Source: Variovorax sp. J22P240 (GTDB taxonomy: Bacteria; Pseudomonadota; Gammaproteobacteria; Burkholderiales; Burkholderiaceae_C). Taken from it: DNA of 64,000 nucleotides. The DNA lies in assembly GCF_030316855.1 (NCBI RefSeq), contig NZ_JASZYR010000015.1:1-64000 (forward strand). The letters run 5' to 3'. Below the pieces are notes generated by a model, which worked only from the letters and a program-made list of their open reading frames with translations, was not told the origin of the DNA and did no database searches. Positions within the stretch are counted from its first letter, which is position 1; every line of letters starts with the position of its first letter. Positions 52,960 to 62,500 of this stretch are shown here, in pieces. A program made the position numbers and the translations under genes.

Positions 52960-54828
52960 TCATGGTTCCACGATGTTGAACATGGGATCGAACTCGTCCA
53001 GCATCGAAAGCAAGGCGTGCACTTGTGACACGTCGCCGCCCACGGCCACGTCGCCCGCCTCGATGCCGCTCGCAATGGCCGCGGCAATGCCGTCCTCGTG
53101 CGCCAGCAGGCTCGCCAGGCGGTCGCGGCTCACTGCGATCGTCGCGTCGGCTGTGGCGTTGAGGCTCGATGGGCGATAGGTCAGGGCTGCATTGCCGAGC
53201 GTCAGGGTCCAGTGCTCGCCGGCGTCGACGATGTGCCAGGCGATGCTCAGGGCGTTCCCGCTGGCGCGCCCGGCCACCAGTCGGATCGCCAGGCAGTCGA
53301 GGAACATCTCCATCGGCACTGCCTTCAGCAGGTCGTAGCTCATGCTGCGGCGCTTGGCCGCGGGGACGCCCTGGCGCAACTCCCGCGCCGCCAACAGATA
53401 CGCGTTGCGCCAGGTGGCTGATTCGGCGGCGAAGCCGAGTTGTTCCAGCGCCGCGGCGCACAGCACACGCGCCGCCTGGTTGCGGGGCTCCGCGAACACG
53501 AGGTGGCTCGTGACTTCAGCCACCCAGCGATGCTCGCCGCGTTCGAAATCGGCCTGTGCCTTCTCAAGCATGGCCTCGGCACCGCCCATGTAGGCCACGT
53601 AGCGCGTGCCGGCCTCGACCGGTGGCAGCGTATGCAGCCGCGACGGGTTGCCGTCGTACCAGCCGAGGTAGTGCTGCACCACGGCCTTGACGTTGTGCAC
53701 GAGCGTCCCGTAGTAGCCCTGGGCATGCGTGATGTCGACCAGTTCGGGCGGCAGGCGCAGTTCCTCCGCGATCTCCACGGCCGTCTGGCCCTTGTTCATG
53801 AGGCGCACGGTCTGGTCGTGCACGTACTTGTAGAGGTCGCGTTGCTGTGCGATGAAGCGCGTGAGCGTCTCCTGGCCCCAGGTGGGCCAGTTGTGCTGGG
53901 CGAACACGACGTCCGAATGTGGCGCGAATTCGTGCAGGGCCTCGTCGAGGTAGCGCGACCAGAGCCGCGCATCGCGCACTTGGGCGCCGCGCAGCGGACA
54001 CAGGTTGTGCATGGTGTGCTGGCCCAGCTCCGCGAGATTCAGCGCGCGCAACTGCGGGAAGAAGAAGAACATCTCCGACGGCGCTTCGCTTTCCGGCGCC
54101 AGCGCGAAGACGATCTCGACACCGTCGATCACGTGGTTCTCGCGCTCCTTCTCGATGGTGCGCGTCGGCGGAATCAGGGTCACGGTGCCGTGCGGAAGGT
54201 TCTTGCCCAGGCCGCAATCGACCTGCGCACACACCCCGCGCTTGAGCGTCTGGCCGAACTGGAACTGCGAGCGGCGCGACATGGCATTGCCCGCGATCAT
54301 GTTCTCGGCCACCGTGTGCCAGAGAAAACCCGCTGGCGCGATGATCGGCACGCCCTGGCGGATCGCCTCCTGCTCGTCGATCACGCCGCGCACGCCGCCG
54401 AAGTGGTCGACGTGGCTGTGGCTGTAGATCACGGCGGTGACCGGTCGGTCGCCGCGCTGCTCGCGATACAGCTTGAGCGCCGCCGCGGCGGTTTCCGCGC
54501 AGGTCAGAGGGTCGATGATGATCACGCCGCGCTCGCCCTCTACCAGCGTCATGTTCGCGAGGTCGAAGCCACGCACCTGGTAGATGCGCTCCGTTACCTC
54601 GAACAGGCCATGCGTCATGTTGCGCCGTGCCTGCGCCCACAGGCCGGGGTGGACGGTCGGCGCGGGTCGCTCGTCTTCCAGGAATTCGTAGCCGGCCATG
54701 GTCCAGACCACTCGGCCGGTCTCGTCACGGATCTCGGCGTTCGGCCACGTGGCGATGAAGCCGCGGGTCGTGGGATCGTCGTTCTCGACTTCGAAGTCGG
54801 ATGTCATCAGTGTGTTGCGCATCGTCAT
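52960..54828 (-). CDS. Alkyl sulfatase (SdsA1-like metallo-beta-lactamase fold)
   Basis: 622 residues. The metal-binding motif is YSHSHVDHFGG (His137, His139, Asp141, His142), with further ligands expected in AENMIAGN and FAQHNWPTW. A dimerisation/SCP2-like C-terminal domain (about 500-622) matches SdsA1-type alkylsulfatases, which cleave sulfate from alkyl sulfates such as SDS. No signal peptide is evident, unlike SdsA1 of Pseudomonas. Its ATG lies 3 nt from the stop of a Bug receptor gene, so the two form an operon. Confidence 0.9.
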   Translation of the reverse strand: MTMRNTLMTSDFEVENDDPTTRGFIATWPNAEIRDETGRVVWTMAGYEFLEDERPAPTVHPGLWAQARRNMTHGLFEVTERIYQVRGFDLANMTLVEGERGVIIIDPLTCAETAAAALKLYREQRGDRPVTAVIYSHSHVDHFGGVRGVIDEQEAIRQGVPIIAPAGFLWHTVAENMIAGNAMSRRSQFQFGQTLKRGVCAQVDCGLGKNLPHGTVTLIPPTRTIEKERENHVIDGVEIVFALAPESEAPSEMFFFFPQLRALNLAELGQHTMHNLCPLRGAQVRDARLWSRYLDEALHEFAPHSDVVFAQHNWPTWGQETLTRFIAQQRDLYKYVHDQTVRLMNKGQTAVEIAEELRLPPELVDITHAQGYYGTLVHNVKAVVQHYLGWYDGNPSRLHTLPPVEAGTRYVAYMGGAEAMLEKAQADFERGEHRWVAEVTSHLVFAEPRNQAARVLCAAALEQLGFAAESATWRNAYLLAARELRQGVPAAKRRSMSYDLLKAVPMEMFLDCLAIRLVAGRASGNALSIAWHIVDAGEHWTLTLGNAALTYRPSSLNATADATIAVSRDRLASLLAHEDGIAAAIASGIEAGDVAVGGDVSQVHALLSMLDEFDPMFNIVEP

Positions 54829-54831
54829 GGG

Positions 54832-55815
54832 TCAGTCCAGCTTGGCTCCGGAAACTTTCACCAGCTTTTCCCAGACGGGCCAGTCGGCGTTGTAGTTCTG
54901 GCGGAATTGATCGGCGGTGGTCCCCATCGGCACCATGCCCAGCACCTCGAATCGCTTGACGAGTTCTGGCGATGCGACGGCTTGCTGCGTCGCTTGCTGA
55001 AGCCGTGCGACGACGGCCTTCGGCGTGCCCTGCGGCACCGCCAGCGCAAGCCAGCCGGACATCCTGTATTCGGGATCGGCAAAGCCGGCTTCGGCGAAGG
55101 TCGGCACGTTGGGCAGGAGCGGCATGCGCTGCTCGCCTGTGATGGCGATGGCGCGCAGCTTGCCGCCATCGAGGTAGGCCTTGGCGGACACGACGCTGCC
55201 GAAGGTGAAGCTCAGCTGCCCGCCGACGAGATCCTGCAGCATCGGTGCCTCTCCCTTGTACGCAACGTGCGTGATGCTGGCCTTCCACGACTGCGCCATG
55301 TGCGCGCACGCAAGGTGCGGATACGAGCCCGCACCCCACGAGCCGCAGTTGCCGCCAGCGGCCGAGGCGCGCATCTCGCGCTGCAGGTCGGCCACGTTCT
55401 GGACGCGCGACGTGGCGGGCACGAGCAGCATCAGCGGCGCGGTCGCGATCTGCGTGACCAAGCCCAGCTCCTTGCGCGGGTCGTAGGGGAGCTTTTCGTA
55501 GAGGAACTGGTTGGTCAGCAGCGACTGCGTGAGCCCGACCATCACCGTGTAGCCGTCCGGCGCGGCCTTGGCGACCGCGTTCGTGCCGAGGATGCCGCCG
55601 GCGCCGGGTCTGTTGTCGACGATCACAGGCTGGCCGAGCTGCCGCGTCATCTGCTCCGCCAGGGAGCGCGCGACCACGTCGGTGCCGCCGCCGGCCGCGT
55701 AGGGCACCACGACCGTCACGGCCTTGCGCGGAAAGTCGTCCGCTTGGGCAGGTCCTTGCAAAGCCAGGCCCGCCAGCAGAGCGCCGGCCAGCTGCCACGT
55801 GATTGCCGTCTTCAT
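54832..55815 (-). CDS. Bug-family (TctC) periplasmic solute receptor
   Basis: 327 residues with a signal peptide (AITWQLAGALLAGLALQGPAQA) and family landmarks: FPRKAVTVVVPYAAGGGTDV, DNRPGAGGILGTNAVA, VAYKGEAPMLQDLVGGQL. No membrane subunits are nearby. As first gene of the operon with the alkylsulfatase it may bind an alkyl sulfate or the released acid. Divergent from a LysR-type gene. Confidence 0.92.
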   Translation of the reverse strand: MKTAITWQLAGALLAGLALQGPAQADDFPRKAVTVVVPYAAGGGTDVVARSLAEQMTRQLGQPVIVDNRPGAGGILGTNAVAKAAPDGYTVMVGLTQSLLTNQFLYEKLPYDPRKELGLVTQIATAPLMLLVPATSRVQNVADLQREMRASAAGGNCGSWGAGSYPHLACAHMAQSWKASITHVAYKGEAPMLQDLVGGQLSFTFGSVVSAKAYLDGGKLRAIAITGEQRMPLLPNVPTFAEAGFADPEYRMSGWLALAVPQGTPKAVVARLQQATQQAVASPELVKRFEVLGMVPMGTTADQFRQNYNADWPVWEKLVKVSGAKLD

Positions 55816-55914
55816 CGGCTGTCTCCTTCGTTGGTTGAATGCCTTTGATTCTGGGTAACACTCAAACTAATAGCCAATGCAAAATACAGCGTTAAGTTTT
55901 AACTGGGGTGCAAA

Positions 55915-56874
55915 ATTCAACTCCGCCAGCTTCGCCATCTGATCGCGCTGTCCGAGCAGGGCAGCTTCGGCCGGGCCGCCGAGGCGGTACACCTCTCGCA
56001 ACCAGCCCTGTCGCGCAGCATCGAGAACCTGGAAGGGGACCTGAAGGCGCGTCTCGTCGACCGGGCCTATGGCCAGGTTCGCTTCACCGCCGCGGGCGAA
56101 CTGGTGCTGGCGCGGGCACGCGAACTCATCGCCGATGCGGAGCAGGTGCAACGCGATGTGTTGCTGCTCCAGGGACTTTCCACCGGCAGCCTTCAGGTCG
56201 GGCTCGGACCTTTCGCTGCGGGCATGCTGGGTCGGCCGGCTCTGTCGTTGATGACGCAGCGCTACCCGCAACTGGCGGTTCGCATCGAGGTGGCGGACCC
56301 GAACACCTTGAGCGAAAAGCTGCATCGACGGCAGCTCGATCTGTTTGTTGCCGACACGCGAGACCTGAAGAAGCAGCCGGGGCTGCAATTCAAGCGCCTG
56401 CCCAACGTGTCGGTGTCCTTCTTCGTTTGCGCCGATCACCCTCTGCTGAACCTGGGGGAGGTGACGCTGGACCAGGCCATGGATTACCCGGTCGCCAGCC
56501 CGAACCTGCCGCTCGGCGTGGCCGCGCATTTCGAGAAGCAGGTGAAGCGGACGGACCGCCCCGTCTTCAACGTCGTGTGCGACGACCTGGGAACGCTGCG
56601 GCATCTGGCACTGACCGCCAATGCCGTGATCCTCGCGCCCGATTCGGTGGGCCTGAACCACGGGACCGAATCGCTGCTGCGCCTGCCGATCAAGCGGCTG
56701 ATGCGCATGCAGACGCACTACAGCATCGTGATGCTCGCGAACCGGACCATGTCGCCGGCCGCATTGGCCTTTTCAGGCCTGGTCCACGAGATGATGGATC
56801 CGGCTAGCGCGAAGGCGGCACGACGATCACCGGCGGCGGCGGCGGCACGGGCATCGTCGGCGGCTGCGGATTGA
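55915..56874 (+). CDS. LysR-family regulator with abnormal start
   Basis: About 319 residues. The helix-turn-helix (HLIALSEQGSFGRAAEAVHL, QPALSRSIENLEG) and effector domain (LQVGLGPFAAGM, LDLFVADTRDLKK) are intact. The frame holds no ATG, GTG or TTG before the DNA-binding domain: it reads stop-CTG-GGG-TGC-AAA-ATT-CAA-CTC. ATT at 55915 sits exactly where family members start (xQLRQLRHL) and has GGGG 6 nt upstream. Alternatively the GTG at 55908 is the start and an extra A in the AAAA run has shifted it. It is divergent from the Bug/alkylsulfatase operon. The 3' end overlaps tolC by 71 nt. Confidence 0.8.
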   Translation: MQLRQLRHLIALSEQGSFGRAAEAVHLSQPALSRSIENLEGDLKARLVDRAYGQVRFTAAGELVLARARELIADAEQVQRDVLLLQGLSTGSLQVGLGPFAAGMLGRPALSLMTQRYPQLAVRIEVADPNTLSEKLHRRQLDLFVADTRDLKKQPGLQFKRLPNVSVSFFVCADHPLLNLGEVTLDQAMDYPVASPNLPLGVAAHFEKQVKRTDRPVFNVVCDDLGTLRHLALTANAVILAPDSVGLNHGTESLLRLPIKRLMRMQTHYSIVMLANRTMSPAALAFSGLVHEMMDPASAKAARRSPAAAAARASSAAAD

Positions 56875-58336
56875 AGGGCGGTGTCGTCACGGGCGGAACC
56901 ACGAAGACCGGATTGGCGGGCACCGGCACCGGGCTTTGCGTGGCCGCCGAAGGCTGATTGGGCGAAGCCGCGCTGTCGACGCTCGCACGGCCGTTGGTGG
57001 CCAGCGTGTTGTTGATGTTGGTGAGGTCGTCCGCAGTTAGCGTGCCGTTGGCCTGGCGCAGCTTGAGGTTGCCCACCAGCACGTTGTAGCGTGCCACCGC
57101 GAGGTCGCGCTTCGTCTGGAAGAGCTGGCTCTGCGAGTTGAGCACGTCGATGTTGATGCGCACGCCGACCTGGTAGCCCAGCCGGTTGGCGTCCAATGCG
57201 CTCTGACTGGAGGCCTCGGCGGCTTCGAGCGCCTTGACCTGTCCTGCGCCCGAGATGAGCCCCAGGTAGGCCGTGCGCGTGGCCTGGGAGACGCTGCGGC
57301 GCGTCGATTCGAGGATCTGGCGCTGCTGCTCCTCGAGTGCCAGCGTTTCCTTGACGCGGTTCTCGGTCGCGAAGCCCGCGAACAGCGGCAGGTTGAACAC
57401 CACGCCGATGCTTGCGGCCCGCACGTTCACACGGCCGGTGCTGGTGCTGGTGCTGGTGCCCTGGGGGTTGTTCGTGGCGTTGTAGCCGAGCTGCGCGTCG
57501 AGCGTGGGCTTGTGGCCGGCCTGGGCCTTGTCCACTTCGAGCTTGGCCACCTCGAGGCCGAGCTTCGCCTGCGTGAGGGCGGGGTGTACGTCTTCGGCCT
57601 GTTGCACCCAGGCGTTCATGTCGGCCGGCACCGTGGGCAGCACCACGGGCGCGGCCAAGGGCGTCGGATTCGCGCCGGGGCGGCCGACCAACTGGTCGAG
57701 CGCGATCTTCCGGACCTGCAGGTCGTTCTCGGCCGTGATCTCCTGGGCGATCACGAGGTCGTAGCGCGCCTGCGCTTCGCGCGAATCGGTGATGGTCGTC
57801 GTGCCGACCTCGAAATTGCGCTTGGCCGAGGCGAGCTGTTCGGCCACCGCGATCTTCTGCGCACGCACCAGCGCGAGGCTGTCCTGCGCCGAGAGCACGT
57901 CGAAGTAGGCCTGGCTCACGCGCACGACCAGGTCCTGCTCGGCGATGGTGAGCGTGGCCTGGGCAATATCGACCTGGCGCTTGCTCTGCTCGTAGACCGC
58001 CCAGTTCGCAGGCCTGTACAGGGGCTGCGTCGCATTGATGCCGGCGGACTGGTTCGGAAAGCCACGATTGACGGTCAGGTTGTCGGTCGACAGTTCCTGC
58101 TGGGTGGCTGCAGCGTTGGCCGACAACCCCACCGACGGCAGGATGCCCGCCTTGGCCTGCGCCGCGCGAGCCAGGCTCGCGTCGTACTGCGCGCGTGCGC
58201 CTTGGTAGGTGGCGTCGTAGCCGCGCGCCGAGTCATACAGTTCGATCAGGCTCTGGCCGTGAGCCGGCAGTGCAATCGCCGCTGCGAACACGGTCGCGAG
58301 CGCTGCCGAAAGGGGAAGAGGCCTGGGAACGGGCAT
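56804..58336 (-). CDS. tolC: TolC-family outer membrane channel
   Basis: 510 residues with a signal peptide (ALATVFAAAIALPAHGQ) and two TolC repeats forming the barrel and periplasmic tunnel (LIELYDSARGYDATYQGARA; AYFDVLSAQDSLALVRAQK; RLGYQVGVRINIDVLNSQSQ). The type I secretion TolC subfamily fits. The C-terminal 80 residues are Pro/Thr-rich (VPPVTTPPFNPQPP) and not part of the fold. It lies downstream of RND pump genes on the same strand, with a repeat and two small enzyme genes between. Confidence 0.92.
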   Translation of the reverse strand: MPVPRPLPLSAALATVFAAAIALPAHGQSLIELYDSARGYDATYQGARAQYDASLARAAQAKAGILPSVGLSANAAATQQELSTDNLTVNRGFPNQSAGINATQPLYRPANWAVYEQSKRQVDIAQATLTIAEQDLVVRVSQAYFDVLSAQDSLALVRAQKIAVAEQLASAKRNFEVGTTTITDSREAQARYDLVIAQEITAENDLQVRKIALDQLVGRPGANPTPLAAPVVLPTVPADMNAWVQQAEDVHPALTQAKLGLEVAKLEVDKAQAGHKPTLDAQLGYNATNNPQGTSTSTSTGRVNVRAASIGVVFNLPLFAGFATENRVKETLALEEQQRQILESTRRSVSQATRTAYLGLISGAGQVKALEAAEASSQSALDANRLGYQVGVRINIDVLNSQSQLFQTKRDLAVARYNVLVGNLKLRQANGTLTADDLTNINNTLATNGRASVDSAASPNQPSAATQSPVPVPANPVFVVPPVTTPPFNPQPPTMPVPPPPPVIVVPPSR

Positions 58337-58397
58337 GAAACGTCCTTGAAGAAAGCAGTAGCTAGGTCAGAAGGCTTCGCCTACAAGACAGCGAAAT

Positions 58398-58494
58398 CCA
58401 GAAACACCGCGGATCTGGCTCCGCCAGGCCGCCGGTGTTGCCCCCGGCAGGGGGTGGGCGGCCACGCGAAGTGGGCAAGCCTGGGGGCGAGCAT
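58398..58494 (+). repeat. Structured intergenic repeat, copy B
   Basis: The second copy of the element at 51621-51719, same orientation. The stem reads GCGGATCTGGC-TCC-GCCAGGCCGC: compared with copy A, one C-G pair has become T-A on both sides. The CCCCC-GGCA-GGGGG hairpin is kept. It lies just beyond the stop of the rhodanese gene and upstream of tolC. Confidence 0.8.
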
Positions 58495-58832
58495 CAGTAT
58501 CTGGGGACGGAAGGGTCGTGCTGGGCGGACCAGGCATCGATGCCGCCCGCGATGTTCGCCACCTCGTCGAACCCGTTCTGGGCAAGGAAGGCGGCCACGC
58601 GCTGGCTGCGTGCACCGTGATGGCAGAGGCAGGCGATGCGCTGATGGGTGTCGAGTTCGGCGACGCGAGCCGGAATCTCGTTCATCGGGATGGTCGCCAG
58701 CGTGAAGCCCTGGGGCACCACGCACGCGGTCTGCAGTTCCCAGGGCTCGCGCACATCGAGGACCACCGGCGTTGCGCCCGGGTTCCGGGAGAACCAGTCG
58801 GCCAACTCGGCCGGGCGGATTTGATCGATCAT
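58494..58832 (-). CDS. Rhodanese-like sulfurtransferase
   Basis: 112 residues, single rhodanese domain. The active loop is CHHGARSQ, with the persulfide Cys and a six-residue loop; VVLDVREPWEL is the conserved second motif. It transfers sulfane sulfur to thiol acceptors or cyanide. It lies 13 nt behind pcm and is followed by the repeat and tolC. Confidence 0.92.
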   Translation of the reverse strand: MIDQIRPAELADWFSRNPGATPVVLDVREPWELQTACVVPQGFTLATIPMNEIPARVAELDTHQRIACLCHHGARSQRVAAFLAQNGFDEVANIAGGIDAWSAQHDPSVPRY

Positions 58833-58845
58833 GAAATGGTACGGA

Positions 58846-59532
58846 TCAGAAGTTGAAGCGCGAAGGCGCTGGGAAGTTGAGCAAGCGCGGTGCCACGATG
58901 TCCCAGGGCTGCACCGTGTCCCACTTGCCTTCGCTGCTGCGGGTGACGAAGTGGGCGCGCATCATCGGTTCGTCGCCGACGATGGCCGCCAGACGGCCGC
59001 CCAGCTTGAGCGAGCCCAGCAGACCCTGGGGAATGCGTGCGACCGAGCCGCTCAGAACGATGACGTCGAAGGTCGGCCCGCTGGGCAGCGGCTGGGATCC
59101 ATCGGCGTTGCGCACCTCGACGTTCATCACGCCGTTGCGGCGAAGGGTCTCGGCGGCGCTCGCGGCCAACGCCGGGTCGATTTCGAGCGTCAGCACCTGC
59201 GCTGCGCGGTGCGCGAGCAGTGCGGCCATGAAGCCGGAGCCGGTGCCGATCTCGAGCACCGATTCGTGCTTCTGGACGTGCAGGTCCTGCAGCATCCGCG
59301 CTTCCACCTTGGGCGAAAGCATGCATTGGCCGGGTTCCTTCGGGGTGGCCGCGCCTTCCAGCGGAATCTCCATGTCGAAGAAGGCCAGCGCGCGGTGGGC
59401 CGGGGGCACGTAGTCCTCACGGCGAATGTTGTTGAGGAGGTCGAGGATCTCGAGGTCGAGCACATCCCAGGGGCGGATCTGCTGTTCGATCATGTTGAAG
59501 CGCAGGCGCTCCAGGGTGGGAGTGGGGTTCAT
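58846..59532 (-). CDS. pcm: Protein-L-isoaspartate O-methyltransferase
   Basis: 228 residues. The SAM motif VLEIGTGSGFMAALLA (about 95), the N-terminal RFNMIEQQIRPWDVLD segment and FDVIVLSGSVARIPQ match the Pcm family. It methylates isoaspartyl residues so that damaged proteins can be repaired. It sits between the RND permease (20 nt) and the rhodanese gene (13 nt). Confidence 0.92.
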   Translation of the reverse strand: MNPTPTLERLRFNMIEQQIRPWDVLDLEILDLLNNIRREDYVPPAHRALAFFDMEIPLEGAATPKEPGQCMLSPKVEARMLQDLHVQKHESVLEIGTGSGFMAALLAHRAAQVLTLEIDPALAASAAETLRRNGVMNVEVRNADGSQPLPSGPTFDVIVLSGSVARIPQGLLGSLKLGGRLAAIVGDEPMMRAHFVTRSSEGKWDTVQPWDIVAPRLLNFPAPSRFNF

Positions 59533-59552
59533 GTGATTCTTCCTAGTGGGAC

Positions 59553-62500
59553 TCAGGACAAACCTTCAATTTTAGGCGCCGGTTCCGTGGGCTCTGCGGT
59601 GGCGGCCGATGCCGGCGCGCGGTTCCAGCGGCGTCGGGCCCAGTTCGCCAGGTCGTCCATGTAGCAATAAACGACCGGCACCACCACCAGCGTCAGCAGC
59701 GACGAGGTGATCACGCCGCCGATCACGGCCTGGCCCATGGGCGCGCGCTGCTCCGACCCCTCGGTGATCGCGAAGGCCAGCGGCACCATGCCGAAGATCA
59801 TCGCCAGCGTCGTCATGAGGATGGGCCTCAGCCGCACGCGCGCGGCGAGCAGGAGCGCCTCGGCGCGCGGCAGGCCCGGCACCGCGCTGCCGTCGGCCGC
59901 CACGCCGGGCTCGCGCGAACGGATGGCGAAATCCACCAGCAGGATGGCGTTCTTGGTGACCAGCCCCATCAGCATCACCACGCCGATGATCGAGAACATC
60001 GACAGCGTCGAGCCGAACACCAGCAGCGCCAGCACCACGCCGATCAGCGTCAACGGCAGCGCCGTCATCAGCGCCAGCGGCTGCAGGAAGCTCTTGAACT
60101 GGCTGGCCAGGATCATGTAGATGAAGATGATCGCCAGCGCCAACGCGGACACGGCATAGCCGAAGGATTCCTGCATGTTCTTGGTCGAGCCGCTGAACTG
60201 CCAGCCATAGCCCGGCGGGAACGCGATGCCCGCCAGCGCCTTGCGGATGTCGGCCGAGACCTCGCCCGCCGAGCGTCCGTCGACGTTGGCGTTGATGCTG
60301 ACCTCGCGCGCGAGGGCGCGGCGGTTGATCTGGTTGGGGCCGGTGGATTCGCGCACTTCGGCCACCTGCGACAGCCGAACGATGCGGCTCGATCCGTCCG
60401 CATTGGCGCCTACGGCCGTGCTGACGAAGGGCAGGCGAGCGAGGTCGGCCGGCGAGTTGCGCACTTCGGGCGCGAGCCGCACGTTGACGTCGTAGGTCTG
60501 GTCGTCGGGTGCGCGCCAGTTGCCCACCGTGGTGCCGGCCACCAGGGTGCGCAGGGCCGTCGCGATGGGCGTCACGCCCAGGCCGAGGTCCGAGGCCGCA
60601 TCGCGCCGAACGACGATGCTCACCGTGGGCTTGTTCGGCTTCTGGCTCGAATCGAGATCGACGAGGCCGGGGATCGGGCGGATCGCCTCCATCACCTTGG
60701 AGGTGAGCCGTTCGAGCTCCTTCAGGTCGGGTCCTTGCAGCGAGAACTCGATGGGCTTGTTGCCGCCCACGGAGTCGCGCAGGCCGACGTGCGTGACGGT
60801 GATGCCCGGCACCGAACGCAGCCGCTCGCGCAGCACCGTCGACATCTGGTCGACGCTGCGGCCGCGCGCCTTGCGGTCGACCAGTCGCACGTAGATGCTC
60901 GCGTAGATCTTGCCCTGCGCATCGCCGGTGTTGATGGTGGTGAGCGTGTAGCGAACCTCCGGCATCTCGCGCAGCACGGCCTCGACCTGTCGGGCCTTGG
61001 CTTCGGTGACTTCGAGCGAGGAGCCCACCGGCGTGTAGAAGCTGATGGCCGTTTCGGAATAGTCCGCCTTGGGCACGAACTCCGTGCCGAGCAGCGGCAC
61101 CATGAAGATGCTCGCGATGAAGATGCCCAGTGCCGCAGCCAGGGTTGCCAGCTTGTGCACCAGCGCCCAGCGCAAGATGGACTGGTAACCCTCGGCCAGA
61201 CGCTCGGTCGCATTGTCGAACCAGCCGGTCACTCGCCCGATGGTCTTGTCGTAGAAGGTGACGGGCGCCTCGCGTTTGCCATGCTTGTCGATCGCGGGGT
61301 CGTGCCAGATGCTGGAGAGCATCGGGTCGAGCGTGAAACTCACGAACATCGAGATCAGCACGGCGGCCACGATCGTGATGCCGAACTCGTGGAAGAACTT
61401 GCCGATGATGCCTTCCATGAAACCGATCGGCAGGAACACCGCGACGATCGACAGCGTGGTCGCGAGCACCGCGAGCCCGATCTCCTGCGTGCCGTCGAGC
61501 GATGCCTGGTAGGGGCCCTTGCCCATCTGCACGTGGCGCACGATGTTCTCGCGCACCACGATCGCGTCATCGATCAGCAGGCCCACGCACAGCGACAGCG
61601 CCATCAGCGTGATCATGTTGATCGTGAAGCCGAACATCGCCATGAACCAGAAGGTGCCGATCAGCGCGATCGGCAAGGTGAGGCCGGTGATGACGGTGGA
61701 GCGCCACGAGTTCAGGAACAGGAACACGATCAGCACCGTGAGCAGCGCGCCTTCGATGAGGGTGCGGCGCACGTTCTCGACCGCCACGCGGATCGGCCGC
61801 GAGGCGTCGGCGATGGGCTCGAGGCGCACGCCGGGCGGCAGTTGCGGCTTGATCTCGGCGATCGCCTTCGTGAGGCCGTCGACCACCTGGATGGTGTTCT
61901 CGTCCTGCGCCTTCTGCACCGACAGCAGCAGCGTGCGCTGGCCGTTATAGAGGGCGAGGCTGTCGAGTTCCTGGGCACCGTCGCTCACCGTCGCGACCTG
62001 GTCGACGCGAATCGGCGCTCCGCCCTTGCGCGTGACGATGATCCGGCCGAAGTCCTCGGGCCGTTCCATGCGCGCGTCGATCTGCACCACGCGGTCCTGT
62101 TCGAGCGAGCGCACCGAGCCAACCGGCAGCGCCTGGTTTTCGCTGCGCACCGCGTCGACCACTTGGCTCGCGCTCACGCCGAAGGCCTCCATGGCCTGCG
62201 GGTTCAGGTAGATGTTGATCTCGCGCTTGGTGCCGCCCACCAGCGTGACGGAGCCGACGCCGCGCACGTTTTCGAGCCGCTTCTTCAGCACCTGGTCGGC
62301 CCAGTTGGTGAGTTCGACGGCACTCGGCTGCCTGTCCTTGTCGCCCTCCGGCAGCACGGCAACCGACCAGACCGCACGCGAAGCCGGGTCGAAGCGCAGC
62401 ACGCGCGGCTCCTTCACTTCGTCGCGAAACAGCGGCCGCACGGCAGCGACCTTCTCGCGCACGTCGTCGGCGGCCTTGCGGCCGTCCACGTAGAGCTGGA

